A stretch of DNA of 64,000 nt from Rhytidiadelphus loreus (GCA_947034895.1 OX344764.1:38132935-38196934), one strand, 5' to 3'. Shown: positions 34,974 to 47,529, numbered from the stretch's first letter. Notes: a model not told the origin generated them from the sequence alone. Made by a program: numbers and translations.

Positions 34974-36155
34974 ACTAGTGAATGCGATTGGAAGATGCAC
35001 AATCCAAAAGATCTCATCGCAACAAACAAAACAAAACAAACAGCCGAACTTAAAGTATGATGGGATTTATATTTTTGTCCTTTTAGATTAGTGAGTCCTC
35101 ATTTTAGCAACAATTTGGTGTTTTATATGTATTTGACATAGAAGGAGCATGATTTGAAGTATTCAATAGCAAAAAAGTTTAGTTCTTGTGCTAAGTTGGA
35201 TTCAATGATACAAGACATAGACTCCCAATTTGTATCAATAGTGCACCTTATATAAGTTTAAGAAGCTATAAAATGATCACATTATTACTCTATTGGGATG
35301 TATGGTGTTATAATTGAACATGGTAAAGTCTTACATGTTAAACTAACATCCAAAAGAAAATTGGGAATAATCAATAGAATTGGGAATACAATTTTTATTT
35401 CATTTGGAGTACAAGATAATAAGTTATACCTATCCAAGCATAAAATGCTCAAGCATCAACAACCAAAAATCCCCACAAAAATTTGACATTAAATACAAAT
35501 ACCTTTTTTCCATAGTATGTATTTATGTCTACATGCAAATCTTTAATTCATTCCATTTGGATTAGTCATGTGAAAGTTATGAAGAGTCTTGTTTTGTAGG
35601 AAATCAAAACATTCTCTTGAAAAATAATATATATATATATATAAGATTGATTTTAAAACTTCATTTTCACAATTTTTCTAAATAAAGACATCCCTAGGAT
35701 GTAGATTACTTGCTATAGGAATCTCACCATTAGGATTGAAATGTTTCAATTCTATTTTAGAACTATTAATAACTTAATTTTTCCTTCCATCTTCTACCTA
35801 CTTCTACCCAATTTTAAGTATAAAAGAAAAAATTGAAGTTTTTTCCCGATAAAATGTCAATTCAATTTCCAACCATGAAGATTTAAACCTCAAAACTTTG
35901 AAGTACAATCAATTTAAGTTAACCCCTACATGATTGTGCATCCAAAAAGTGAATGTGACTTGGTCAACCTTGATTGTAATTTTCAAAACAACCATTTTGG
36001 ATATTTGATTTAAACTATGAACATGAAGTTTAGCCATTTTCTACTTCATTTTAAAATTTAAATTTTTTTTAGAATTGAAAGAATTATTGCAGTTGCAAGC
36101 TCTATTCTATATAATAGAATCCAAAGTCCAAACAAAACAATATTGTATGTATTTC

Positions 36156-36159
<4 letters not shown>
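34974..36159. other. AT-rich intergenic, nothing seen
   Basis: No supported feature apart from a short TA run at about 35,625-35,643. Confidence 0.4.

Positions 36160-36235
<76 letters not shown>
36160..36235. repeat. (TA)n microsatellite
   Basis: About 38 uninterrupted TA dinucleotides followed by a T run to about 36,252. The apparent Ile-Tyr ORF across it is an artefact. Confidence 0.97.
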
Positions 36236-36251
<16 letters not shown>

Positions 36252-37072
36252 AAATTTAAATTAAATATTAAAATTTATGATTATAAATTATAATTATTGT
36301 AAATTCAAATTATTCTATTATAAATCATAATTGATATAATTCCATTTTCATTTTATACTTTAAAAAATCACAATAATTATATTTTTCCATTAAAGTTTTT
36401 GAAAAAATCAATGTCAATATAAAATACACTTTTCACAAGGAAAAAATATTAAAATTTTATATATCAATTATATAAAAGGATGAATTTAGCTTGATAGCAA
36501 CATTTAATTTGAAGGTCATTAGCAAGGGTGTTTTGGGTGTATAATATAAAATAATTAATTGATGAGTCTTCACACCAATCTCCATTTCTACTTGTACCTC
36601 AAGAATAAATTCAAATTAAATGAATTGTTTTTTTCTTTCTATATTTGCTAATTTATTTTCATTATTAGTAACAAAACTATAACAATAACAATTATTCATA
36701 AAATGAATTGAATTTGTTTGCAATGGTAGACAATCCATAATATTACTTATTAAAAATATAAGATTGATATTTGAACATAATTTAAAAGGCTAATTTGGAC
36801 TATTCTTTGGTGCAGCATTGTCACGAACCTATAGAGGATAAATGATTGTCAAAGTCATTGTAGATATCAAGAATGCACCTAATAGTCCAAAAATTAGACT
36901 ATTTTGGTTGATTGACTTCTTTGATGATATGCTTTGTCCTTTCAATGTTAAGCATTGATTTCAAAAATGAAAACACAGTCCACATGTCCATCTCCACTTT
37001 TCTAGCAAAATCCTTACATTTCCTTACAAAGAATACACATAGAAGTAGATTTTACATAACAAAATGGTCACC

Positions 37073-37080
37073 ATTTCAGA
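37073..37080. repeat. Target-site duplication, left
   Basis: ATTTCAGA directly before CAGGGTT. The identical 8 bp follow AACCCTG at 57,774-57,781. Eight bp is the size typical of hAT insertions. Confidence 0.9.
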
Positions 37081-37165
37081 CAGGGTTACCAGGACGTCTG
37101 GACGTGAGGACGTACGTCTGGACGTCCAGTGTCCGCGTCCGGACCCCCCCGAACGTCCAGTTTTT
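37081..37165. repeat. Left terminus and subterminal GGACGTC repeats
   Basis: Five or six GGACGT or ACGTCC words within 80 bp (AGGACGTCTGGACGTGAGG and following). The right end has CACGTCTGGACGTCCG at 57,708-57,723. Such subterminal motifs are the usual binding sites for hAT transposases. Confidence 0.75.
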
Positions 37166-37210
37166 CTATTTTTTACCTAGGGTAAATTAGAAGTTACCTT
37201 GCCCAGGGCT

Positions 37211-37440
37211 TCCGACGGCCTGGCCGATCGGACGACCTGATCGGACGGCCAGGTTCGATCCGACGGCCTAATCAAACGGTCCGATCGGGTATGCTCTTCC
37301 GACGGTCTGATCGGATGGCCACATCCGATCCGACGGCCTGATCCGACCGCCAGGTCCGATCGGACGGGCTGATCGGATATCCTCTTCCGACGATCTGATC
37401 GGATGGCCACATCCGATCCGACGGCCTGATCCGACGGCCT
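37211..37440. repeat. TCCGACGGCC repeat cluster, orphan
   Basis: About ten irregular copies of TCCGACGG or GATCGGACGG type words. A TATAATG word follows at about 37,470, but no gene is open downstream. It may be the promoter relic of a lost gene at the left end of the hAT element. Confidence 0.8.
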
Positions 37441-37499
37441 GGTTTAATCAAGCCCTTTTCCTGACAAAAGTATAATGTATGAGTGAAAAAAATTTAGAA

Positions 37500-39020
37500 A
37501 TAAAAAATTTTAATTCTGAAAAATCTTTGTGTTGCCCAGTCTCCTAAGTTTTGAGTTACATGGGCATAACTTTTGTAGAGGGGTACCGATTGAGAAAAAA
37601 ATTATATTTTCACAAAGGTTTTCCATTTTTCTATCTTAAAAAAAAATTTAAGAAAATCAGGAGACAAATTCAGCCTATAGGTATCAACCTGAAATCCATT
37701 TGTCAACGGAAGGGACGCTTTGTCCTTTAGGGGTTCAAATGAGCTATGAAAAGAAATAGAACCCATTGTTGAACTTCGGTATACAATAAGTTTTGTTTAA
37801 GGTCCCTATTGACGATCATGGAAATTATTCTAACAAAAAGAAAAAGAAAAAGGTACAAGGTCTAAATACTAAATAGCGTCGAAATGCACGATGGTACTAT
37901 TTTTTTAGGGTTTTATAGAAATGTCATTTTTTTAATTAACAAGGATTTAGGCCCAAAAATTAACCCATTCTTGTACTTTAGGGAGTACTGAAAGAATCCC
38001 CATTTGAACTCATGAAAGTAATTTGACTTCAAAAAAAATTAAAATTCTTAAAAATTTTGTATCGTTCCCAACTGTAGAATTCAACACATTTTTATTCTAA
38101 CCATTTCTTTCTTAAGCCCTAAAGGACCGAGCCATTTTCTGGGTCCAAAATCACTGAAAACTGCCATTCCAGCTGCGATCATTCACGATGTTGTGAAAAT
38201 GTTTTTTTTGAAAATGTAACCGTAAGATCTTGAAGTGAACTTGTATGAGAGGGTGTGGTAAACTTTTTGGGAGTTTTCACTGTACGTATAAAGAGATATT
38301 GCATTCAAAGTCTTTTTTTTTTTTTTTTTTTCACTATGCCCCAGAATTTCAGATGCCTTTGACCGCCTCATGCTCAATTTTTTTGCACTACACACCATAA
38401 AATTAAAATTTTTTCTTGTAGGTATTGAAGTTGGGCATATGCATACCAATTTTCAAAGAAATCCAACACACCTAACACCTCCAAAAAAATTTTGCAATGC
38501 CATTATGCCACAATGTCCCAAATATTGACAATGCACTAAGTCATCTTTGAATCAGTTTTCCCACCACATACTTTGAGATTTTAAAAATCCGAACGATGGA
38601 TACAAAAGCATACTTATATTTGACAAGCAAGAAATTTTTTTTTGGGAAAATTTCAAAATCTGAGATTCCTATGACCTTCTAAAGTTTGAAGCTGCTTGGA
38701 CGATGGGGTTTACAAAGCTTAAAACGAAAACAATCTCCACACACCTTTGCTAATTGCCACCTCAGCATTCAACAACAACAAGTAGTGCCTTTTTCATTCA
38801 AGTCATATGTATCTTTCATAGTTTCATGTGACAAAAAATCATAAGCATTACTTACTCAAATACACCGAACTTTCAAAATGTATAATTATCATATTCCACA
38901 TATATGGTCATACATCGACATTGCATAATTAGGCACTATATAGTGTGCACGCGTACATCCTCATTCTATATTTACTACATACCTCTATAGTTCTATGCTA
39001 CTATAAAGTACGTTGAACTA
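37500..39020. other. AT-rich spacer, no gene seen
   Basis: AT-rich with homopolymer runs (T run at 38,312-38,330). It would contain the 3' flank of the kinase-like gene. No supported coding region. Confidence 0.4.
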
Positions 39021-40517
39021 CTAATATGAATGGCGGAAGTGCTCATTCGGCACAGGCCAATTGCACCGACCGGAAAAGAAATTGATGATGTGAGACAAAC
39101 CGCCACGGTAATTCGAACCTTCACTGCAAGGCCGCTCCATGTATGAGTGAAACATAAGGGCCAAAACGTGGTGACTCAACTTCGTCAGTTCAGCTGATTC
39201 CCGATGCAACTTGTAGTATTCTTCAGACATGCAATCCTTGTTGATGCGTTGAGCAAATTTACAAACCGCATATTCTTCTGATGCACGTGATAGATTTGGA
39301 ATGATTGACCCATCTCCATCTCTTTTGTGCACATATGCAATCTTCGGGTCCACCCACCACCTCTTTCTCAAAGCCTCCTCCATGTCACTCGCACATGTAA
39401 ACGTGTACAAAGACTTCATTGGTTCAGAAGCTACGGTAGTCATGCCGCAATCGCAGACTCCAATGTACACGCGTGACTCGTCTTCAGGAAAGTGAAACAT
39501 TATGTTGTCTGGAGAGATGTCATTGTGAAGATGTCCAGAAATGTGCACCGCATTCATGATGTGCAATAATGCCCATGCGAGTTTCGTGCGCTTCTTCCTA
39601 AATCGTCCGAGACGGTAAGCTTCAATCAACTCTACCTCTGTTGGCCTCGAATAGTGCAACCGAATGGCAATGTTGTCTGGATAATCATTATCCAAGTGCA
39701 TCATGTGCCGTAGTGTTCCGCCATTCCACCAATACGAATACCCTTCATTTGTTGTTCCATGAACTGCAGCAAACCGTATAATTCCAGGATGTGGAATCCG
39801 CACTGCCATTGACTCGTTCTGGTGTTCCAATCTTGCAAGATGAGGCTGTGTGCGGTGTTGATTGGATAGCTTTGCTGCAAACTCCCAAAATGTAGCTATC
39901 CCTGGACACCCTTCAATTCGAACCCTACGAATTGTTGCATATCCACCCTTCATGGTTTTTTGGTCTTGAGCAATTACTCGTGCTGTGTCGAGAAGCGCTA
40001 TGAGGTGTTGTTTGCCCCGATCCAGTTCAGCCACTCCATGAGTGCTATTCCACCAACCCAAAGATCCTCGTCTATTACGGCTCTTTGCAAACGGCTTGCA
40101 TCGTGCAACAAACAAGTCAGCTTTCAGAATGACTTCACGAAAATCCTCATCATTTTCCCGATATTGAGAGCCATACCTTGCTAGGACCATTGATGCATTC
40201 CACAATGCATCGTGGACCCTATTCTCCAAGAATTTTGGAAAGCCTTTCTTCTCCGTCTCGTGGTGCCATTCCGGAACGCTAAGCACATTCATCATCAGTT
40301 GCCACATGTCTGCCTTGAATTTTTGCGAGCACTCCTCGTTGTACCTAAAGTATTTGTTGTGTAGTGACATCGTCGTTTCCGACTCATAGAAATTGACGAT
40401 CAACTTGATCAAAAATCTCTTGCATGCATCAGAGGGAATGTCCCTACTTGCCTCATTGTGTGAACCTCCTTCATGCTCCATTTGTTTCCTCTTTGCAGCC
40501 TTCTTTGTTCGTGGCAT
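39021..40517 (-). CDS. Protein-kinase-like protein carried by the hAT element
   Basis: Single exon, 498 residues from the Met at 40,517 (MPRTKKAAKRKQ). The frame is open further upstream, but that part is only a translation of the promoter repeats. A basic N-terminus is followed by a helical region and then a kinase C-lobe: HLHNDISPDNIMF holds the catalytic-loop pattern HxDxxxxN (D333, N338), and VCDCGMTT replaces DFG (D356). A glycine loop and the conserved lysine are not clear, so activity is uncertain. It could be an atypical kinase or a pseudokinase. A TATAAGA box lies at 40,751-40,757, with TCCGACGG repeats just upstream of it. The frame is intact, unlike some of its neighbours. Its role in the element is unknown. 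Confidence 0.7.
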   Translation of the reverse strand: MPRTKKAAKRKQMEHEGGSHNEASRDIPSDACKRFLIKLIVNFYESETTMSLHNKYFRYNEECSQKFKADMWQLMMNVLSVPEWHHETEKKGFPKFLENRVHDALWNASMVLARYGSQYRENDEDFREVILKADLFVARCKPFAKSRNRRGSLGWWNSTHGVAELDRGKQHLIALLDTARVIAQDQKTMKGGYATIRRVRIEGCPGIATFWEFAAKLSNQHRTQPHLARLEHQNESMAVRIPHPGIIRFAAVHGTTNEGYSYWWNGGTLRHMMHLDNDYPDNIAIRLHYSRPTEVELIEAYRLGRFRKKRTKLAWALLHIMNAVHISGHLHNDISPDNIMFHFPEDESRVYIGVCDCGMTTVASEPMKSLYTFTCASDMEEALRKRWWVDPKIAYVHKRDGDGSIIPNLSRASEEYAVCKFAQRINKDCMSEEYYKLHRESAELTKLSHHVLALMFHSYMERPCSEGSNYRGGLSHIINFFSGRCNWPVPNEHFRHSY

Positions 40518-40729
40518 CGTGATGAACTTCTTGTACGAATGAATATTCGCAAAATGAAATGATAATTTCAAGTTCAAGTGAAACTCGAACCAAAACTGAA
40601 AAAAATGGCAATAAGGGGCCTCCAAAATCGCACTCTTGCTTTCCCAAGAAGAGGAACCAATGGGGGCATGAACCACTAAGCTCTCTGCTTCACTCTTGCA
40701 ATATGCAAGGGGGAAAACAAAAGTGAGGA

Positions 40730-40944
40730 TCGGACGGGCCCGTCCGACTCTCTTATACCTTTCCGACGCCCTTTTCCGACGCACGGTCCGTGTCGGAAAT
40801 CCGACGCCCACGACGCAGCCAACAGATCGAACGGCCGATCGATCCAACGGCCCCCGCGAGGCGAACGGGCTGCCGTGCGACAGATCGGACGGCGCAGCAG
40901 TTCGACAGATCGGACGGCACGGCAGGCCGACAGATCGGACGGCT
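40730..40944. repeat. TCCGACGGCC repeat cluster upstream of kinase-like gene
   Basis: At least eight copies of CCGACG, GATCGGACGG or GATCGAACGG type words on both strands, overlapping and upstream of the TATA box of the kinase-like gene. Confidence 0.85.
40751..40757 (-). promoter_or_regulatory. TATA box of kinase-like gene
   Basis: TATAAGA on the minus strand, flanked by GTCGGAAAGG and GAGTCGGACGG. It lies 234 bp upstream of the start codon at 40,517. Confidence 0.6.
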
Positions 40945-40964
40945 CTGATAAATGGTATTTTCAC

Positions 40965-43047
40965 CCCTTAACTCTTTAGGGGGGCCGAGAATGCCAAATT
41001 TGGTCGTTTTAAACTGAATTTTGGAAATTAAAACACTTTCCTAACCTCATTTGACTGTGAGGTGTAAATGAGATGTGAGGGCACAGGAATTTCGCTTCCA
41101 ATGAGCCATTGGCCATCAAATTTGGAGCAATAATGAGTTATCTATGGCAATTTGAAGTTGGGATTTAGAAAGTTTCAAAATACACTGTGGGACATGTTTC
41201 TCTATCAAATTTATTTGTATATAACGAAAGGGAGCATGAAAACTTCACCATAATGTTCATTATAATTTTTCCTATTTTCTATAAAAATTTCATCGTAAAG
41301 TGAGCTCTTTTGTAATTACTACGATTTTTCAAAGATAGAAACTCTAGAAAATCTTATAAATTTCATTTTTTTCCCAAAAAATATTAAAAATTCAGATCTG
41401 ATAGAAGACATGAATGGTTATTTGTGAAAAATAATAACTTAAATTAAATGATAAAATTTTGATATGAAAATTTGATTCCAAAAGAATTCAAGAGTTTGCT
41501 TGGGGCTCCTTAGGCCCTAAAGGGTTAATCCTTTACTTCCTAAGAAGCCCATTTTCGGCCTCACGTTTTTGCAACAATTTTGAAGAGTTTATATGGAGAT
41601 TTTTATTTATTTTAATAAAAATATTTCTTTTAAACCAATGCATCCAATATTCTTTTTTTTTTTGCTTGAAACAAATGGACAATTTGCATGCAATATTCTT
41701 CACTCAAGCTAATGATATAATGAAATTTTCCATTTAGATTATACTTTCCACGATACGAACATTCAAAGTTTGTAACTTAAAATCATGAATTAGCATTCCA
41801 AGTGGAAGAAAAGAATTTCTTTCAAGATAATCCTATGATAGCCCACAAAACAAGAAAATCCATAACTTTCGCATCATGAATCCAATTGGAATGAATCAAA
41901 GCATCCCATTTAGAAAAATCCAATATAATATACAAGAAAAAAAAAATTCATTTTTGATTCAAATTTCTAGTGGATTTTTTGGGTTGCTCGGTCTCACCCA
42001 TTTTGAAGTTAATAGGTTATGGTGCAAAAAAATTTGCGCACGGACACCAACAAAAACATAATATATATATTCCCTAAAAACTCATCAATTTATCTATCTT
42101 ATGAAAAAATTCCTGAAAATTTCAACAAAAAATGAGACCACCCAAAATTCATTTTGGCCCCCTTTACTTGACAAAATCACGAAATTCGTTAAAGGAGGAG
42201 GTCCACAAAACAAATTTACACCATGTAAGGGACGCAACTAAATTTCAAAGAATTGAAACAACTTCAAGTATTTTTCAAGGAAATTTCATTGATATATTGA
42301 GAAAATTGACTTGTAAATCAAGTCCTTTCCTATTATGTACATGAAGCTTCATGGAATTAGTTATGAAATTTTGAATGCAATTTTGGAAATAGAAAAAAAT
42401 TGGAATGCATTTACATTAGTTAAATTTAAGCACTCTTTCTTTATGTTTTTCAGAGGAAGAAGAGGAAGATTACCAAATATTGAAACCGTGACTCCAAACA
42501 TTTTTGTCCATCACAATTCACAAGGCTCAAGGTGTGTTGGACATAGGTGTACTAGTAAGTGACAATTTACTTTATGTAGGAGGGTCTACAAAATATAACA
42601 TGCTACCTTATGCTTTTTTTAAAATAAAAATTAGGTAACAATAAGTTTGAAGCACTTCAATATTTTCCATGGACATCTAGGATAAACAATTAAACATGCC
42701 ATCTACGATGGTGCATTGACATTTTCACATTCGAATGACAAAATGGTAAAAGCTGGGCCATTGCTATACTTAGCTTCCAAAACACCATGGCTTGATCCAT
42801 TGCATAGCAATGGCATTCAATAATACCATGAACATGAGAAATCTATCATTCTAATAATATATTTCAATACATCGCAATTGTAGCGGTTTTGCATTGTACG
42901 TGACGATGGACGACCACTCATTGACACCATTACACTATGCTTGCTACATTCTATATTGCATCATTGTATGGAAAACAACTAAATCTAAATTTAGAGCCCA
43001 TATTGTAAGACAAACAATACAATAGTGTATTAGTGTTTGATTCGGCT
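40965..43047. other. AT-rich spacer within hAT element
   Basis: No supported gene. Open frames near 41.9-42.6 kb are short and show no domain or promoter context. Confidence 0.4.
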
Positions 43048-44052
43048 TCATTCGGAATCTGAATCCGTGTCATCTCTCTGACTTGGGCCTGTAGGACCAC
43101 CACCATAAACACCGAGATATGGTCCTCCGCCATAGTAGTCGGGAACATATCCGCTTTGCCCACCTCCTCGTCCATAATTTGCGGAGGAAGGACCTCCAAA
43201 AGTTGGAGGAGGAATTGAGTCACCGTGGAGTGATCCTCTTTGAGTTGAACCGCCATAATAAGAGCCTCCAACGTTTTGAGAGCCATGTTGGGGGTCATGG
43301 CCATAGTGTGAACCATAGGACCCATGTGGTGGGTCATATGCACCACGGTCACGTTGGTAGAATCCATCATACCCATCTTGTCGACCACGGTCCTCTACGC
43401 TTCTACGCATCGCTTCTTGCATTTGTTGTTCGTATTCAATGTCTTCTCGATCTTTTTTACGCTTGTGCTCCTCTTCCAATGTCACTGGTGTTGGAGCTTC
43501 ACCCTCATCACCGTCACTCGACCATTCATCTTCTCCATGTGGCACCACAACTGCAGGAAATCCAAACTGCCCTCGATTGGACCACTCTGGCTGGCAATCA
43601 CTTGCAGCAGTCCAGCTAGTATAAATCATTGCATCATTCCGATTCAGACTATCCACATGTTTCCCATAAATGGTACGCCAATCCACATCTTTGTGGAGTA
43701 CAATCTCTGCCCAAACCATAGCCATGTTAGAATAATTCATTATATTAGATTTGGAGTCACGTAAACCCGCTGAACGCGTTACTTCTTCGTAACGGTGAAG
43801 AAAGTGTCGGCTCGTACATGTGAACATTTGTCCTTCCCATTGACGAACTTGGCCTTCAACACGTTCTCGCGACCACATTTTGGAGAGGTGAGTCATCTTG
43901 ACGTACTTCTTGCATGTGGTGAAGTTCCAAACTTTCTTTGGCTCTTCTTCCCATCCATCTTCAGCTACGCAATTAGGGTTTTCCCAGTCAACCCAATTCA
44001 TATCTTGAGATTTCCCTTTCTTACTCTTACTTGATGGTTTAGGGCAAGACAT
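43048..44052 (-). CDS. Undescribed domain protein with Gly/Tyr-rich tail
   Basis: Single exon, 334 residues, start MSCPKPSSKSKKGK at 44,052. Residues about 45-145 form a domain that recurs in the plus-strand gene at 47.5 kb: CKKYVKMTHLSKMW, then TCTSRHFLHRYEEV, then IMNYSNMAMVWAEIVL with VDWRT. I do not recognise it from a known family. A short charged coiled-coil-like stretch follows (EEEHKRKKDREDIEYEQQM). The C-terminal 100 residues are rich in Gly, Tyr, His and Ser, low complexity and prion-like in style, ending in acidic DSDSE. ATAAATA at about 44,353-44,361 and a TCCGACGG cluster precede it. The frame is intact. Function unknown. Confidence 0.7.
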   Translation of the reverse strand: MSCPKPSSKSKKGKSQDMNWVDWENPNCVAEDGWEEEPKKVWNFTTCKKYVKMTHLSKMWSRERVEGQVRQWEGQMFTCTSRHFLHRYEEVTRSAGLRDSKSNIMNYSNMAMVWAEIVLHKDVDWRTIYGKHVDSLNRNDAMIYTSWTAASDCQPEWSNRGQFGFPAVVVPHGEDEWSSDGDEGEAPTPVTLEEEHKRKKDREDIEYEQQMQEAMRRSVEDRGRQDGYDGFYQRDRGAYDPPHGSYGSHYGHDPQHGSQNVGGSYYGGSTQRGSLHGDSIPPPTFGGPSSANYGRGGGQSGYVPDYYGGGPYLGVYGGGPTGPSQRDDTDSDSE

Positions 44053-44352
44053 GATAACCTTGATTACAGTGAAGATAATTGATGTCCGAATTTACCCAAA
44101 AAATTGCACCAAGTGCACCAAGTGCTTCTCACTTCAAAATTCAAATGCAATGGAGTGAAACGGTTTTCTAATTCACAATTCCTTGCATACAAGAAATTAT
44201 TCAAACCACATCACTTAAAACCATCAAGTATCCAAGCACAACCGTTCACACACCAAACCGAAAGGGACGCACAGAGCCACAGATTCACATCGGGCACTGG
44301 AAAACCCACTTCGGGAGGGAAACGACTGTGGAAAAATGAGGCGTCGGAAACG

Positions 44353-44361
44353 CTATTTATG
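44353..44361 (-). promoter_or_regulatory. TATA-like box of the 43-kb gene
   Basis: CATAAATAG on the minus strand, followed by CGTTTCCGACGCC. It lies about 300 bp upstream of the start codon at 44,052 and just downstream of the repeat cluster. Confidence 0.5.
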
Positions 44362-44387
44362 GCTTCTGACGGCGCTTTAGGGTCCGT

Positions 44388-44645
44388 CCGAATCGGACGG
44401 CCTGTTTTCCGACGCCCCCATCGTGCAGCCCGAAACTGTCGCACGATGGATCGCACGGTCACCGAGAAAGTGCAGACGCACCAACATGCGGACGAACAGT
44501 TCGGACGGGGCGCCGGAAGCTCGGACGGGGCGTCGGCAGATCGGACGGGGCGTCGGTTTCGGCTTTCGGGACCATCGGAAGGTCGGACGGGGCGTCGGAA
44601 AGTCGGATGGGACGTCGGAAGGGCGGAGGGGCCGTCCGGCGAGGA
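44388..44645. repeat. TCCGACGGCC repeat cluster upstream of the 43-kb gene
   Basis: More than ten GTCGGA, TCGGACGGGGC or CCGTCCGA words. They lie immediately upstream, relative to the minus-strand gene, of the TATA-like box. Confidence 0.85.
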
Positions 44646-44759
44646 GAATTTTGGGAAACAAGGGAAGTTTTGCCCCTTTCGAAATTGCAGGCTTTGCCCT
44701 GCAGCAGGGGCAATGAAGGGGGCAATTTAGCGTACCCTTTTTTGGCCCCCCATGTGAGC

Positions 44760-46690
44760 ACATAAATTTTTTTGGAACTGAACCGTACGATCTAAAACGT
44801 TACTTGTAACACACTAAACCCTTGTATAACATGTAGAAGGAAAATAAGAAGAAGAAAGAAGTATGGAATTTTTGAATTCCCAAATTCATGAGGGTTTTGC
44901 TATGCCCTTGAAAAATTAGGATCCCATTGCTTCGAAATGCGTAATTTTTTTAATAAATCATGTACATCCTCTAATTCACTTTCTTGAAATAACTGTAGAA
45001 ATTCATGAACTACGGTTATCTCGGGGGGTCATTTAGAGTGTCCATTAGAAACCAAGTGTGAACAAAACTTTGGACCCCCTATATATTTTTTGAATTTTAA
45101 ATAAAACAAAATTAAAAAAATATGAATAGATTTTCCTACTTTAAAAGTTTATGTTTTGAATTATTGATATTTTTATTTGTTAATAATAATTAGTTACAAA
45201 TTTTTGAAGTAAAAAGATACACTGTAGAACTGAAAATAGCTTTCACACCCCTCTATTATATAAGAAAAAATTGTCTAAAAAATGAACAAAAAATTCCTAA
45301 AAATAACTCATTATTGAAAGCTCATTTTGAATTGAATATTGACTCAATGGTCATCTAAATGTGTCCTCTATAATTATTTCAATTGAAAAACATGCCATTT
45401 TTGTTCATTTTCAAGTTTCAACCTCTTCTAGAAATCATTTCATATTTTATTTGAGTTGGAAATTTTGGCAATAGAAAGCTATAGTCATTATTAAACAATG
45501 TTCAAAATTTTAGGTTGAAATTATAGTTTATTAGAAACCACTTGTTCACACGTGATTTGTTATAGTAGAACTAAGTGCACCCCCCAAGACGGTTATGGCC
45601 TTATGGGGCACTTACAACTGCATTTTCTGAGTAAAGAAAGAGAGATTCTATAATTGTTGACCATGTAAAAGTAGAAAAACTACCTTTCCATAATTTATTT
45701 GAAGAAATTTTCCTATTTTTTGCTCAAATGTGCCCACTCTCTTTCAGTTCCACAAAAACATGTAGAACTTCTTTTCTAGTTAATAGTTATCAATCTCACT
45801 AGCAATTGCATGCAGAAATGAACTCTAAAGATTTATAGATTTATTTTGGCAACACTCAAGAACATGCTTTAATAGGCTAGAACTTTGAATAAAGAGATTA
45901 TCCATAATTCTATAATATAATATATTTTTGTGCAATACTGCAAGGTATGAAAGCTTAACATTTTGTCATACATATAATTAATGAAACCTAAATTAATAGA
46001 TTAATGAATTCAAGTTTAGAAAAATTGGTGAAGGCCTTAAAGTTGGCCCCTCTCTCCCCCTTCTCAATGAAATGAAAAAATATATCAATATAGGGTATAT
46101 GGTTCAAATTTTCCATATTACAATGTCATGAATTCATGAATGAGTAGTACATTTTACAAGTAAATAAAAAACTTTCAAATGATCATATGTGACGTTCTCC
46201 TTCTATTAATTCTCGTACATGAGTGATCATCATATTCAATTGTCAATTTTGTGGGACAATCTTTCACTTCTGCAATTTCCACAGTGCCATGTAATAATTC
46301 ATACCCGGAAACATAGAAATGAATAACTAATTAGTCGACAAGGTTCACATGTATAGTACATTTAAATTATCACATGTAGACTACAAGTTCAATGGATCAA
46401 TTACACAATGGTCTCTACATTCAAATTACATTTCAACCAACATTTCCACATTGACTTTTTAAATCATATCTTAAAATCACAGAAGAAGTCATGTACTTTG
46501 TGGATCCAAAAAAATAAATGTCTTCAAATTGCAATGTAATAATGTATCCATGTAACCATGTATAGAGGGCGAGCCAAAATTGCTACTAGTGGATATTGGG
46601 ATGGTGGGAATACTCGGTGAAATCGTAAAAGTGATGCCGCATGCTGCACCAATTTTTTGTTGAGCACGTGAATATTTTATATGGAAATTT
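44760..46690. other. AT-rich spacer between divergent cargo genes
   Basis: No supported feature in this AT-rich stretch. Confidence 0.4.
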
Positions 46691-46696
46691 AATAAT

Positions 46697-46738
46697 TTGT
46701 AGGGTTTAGGGTCTAGGGTCTAGGGTCTAGGGTTTAGC
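46697..46738. repeat. Degenerate telomere-like repeats
   Basis: Four or five TTTAGGG/TCTAGGG units in a row. Too short and degenerate to be a telomere; an interstitial relic. Confidence 0.7.
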
Positions 46739-46919
46739 ATTAAAAACAGTCTCACAATGTAGGGAAGAAAATGAACAATAAGCTTTCACACATTGGATGC
46801 TTTCTACATTTCATTGATTATTTTTTACAGTGATTTAATTATTTCAAGGATCCGTTGTTTGAACAGTGCGTACACAGCTGGAGGATGACAGTTCAGCAGG
46901 TCCGTGCAGAGGAGACGAT

Positions 46920-47275
46920 GGCCTGATCGGAGACCTAAAGACCTAAAATCCATTCGACGGCCTGATCCAATAGCCTGATCCGACGGCCACGGCCTGTTCG
47001 GTCCGTCTGATCGGGCGCAGGCGACTCCGAAACTTGGTCTTCCGACGGCCTGATCCGATGGCCCAATCCGACGGGCTGATTTGACGGCCCCGACGTGTTC
47101 GATCCGACGGTAGTGTTCGATCCGACGGCCTCATCAGCCGGTGACGTCGGATCCGACGGCCTCTTCCGACGCCCTCATCGGACGGCCTCTTCCGACGGCC
47201 TGTTCGGTCCGCCCGATCGGATGACTAGGTCCGATCCGACGGCCCAAAGTCGGATGGATCGCGGTCCGAAACCGA
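46920..47275. repeat. TCCGACGGCC repeat cluster upstream of the 47.5-kb gene
   Basis: The largest cluster: about fifteen copies of TCCGACGGCCTGATC or GATCGGACGG type words over 350 bp, ending about 30 bp before the TATA box. Confidence 0.9.
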
Positions 47276-47303
47276 ACCGGTATTAGGGTTGGTTTCAGAC
47301 GGC

Positions 47304-47310
47304 TATATAA
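47304..47310 (+). promoter_or_regulatory. TATA box of the RING-domain gene
   Basis: TATATAA within GACGGCTATATAATCGG. It lies 220 bp upstream of the ATG at 47,530 and directly after the repeat cluster. Confidence 0.65.
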
Positions 47311-47529
47311 TCGGATGGGCCCTTCATTTCTTTTCACTTCTTCTCTCCAAGCTTGCCAAGTCAGATGTGCTGCTGTTGCCTCTGGCGCTAGTTGCTCTTA
47401 CTTGGTGGAGAGAAGGGGTCCAACATATTTTATTACGGTGTGACTTTGGCAGATTTAAATTACCTACACGTATATTTCAATTGACCGAATTTTTTACTTT
47501 GAGTTGCTCTTCAATTCAAAGTACCAAGC

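Noticed and set aside
36075..36293. Open frame rich in Ile-Tyr
   Set aside because: Translation of a (TA)n microsatellite.
37177..37410. Arg/Asp-rich frames in the repeat clusters (also at 44.4, 47.1 and 51.4 kb)
   Set aside because: Open on both strands because the repeat unit lacks stops; no other coding sign.
40518..40964. N-terminal extension of the kinase-like frame by 149 codons
   Set aside because: It is only a translation of the TCCGACGG promoter repeats and runs through the TATA box; the MPRTKK start is far more plausible.
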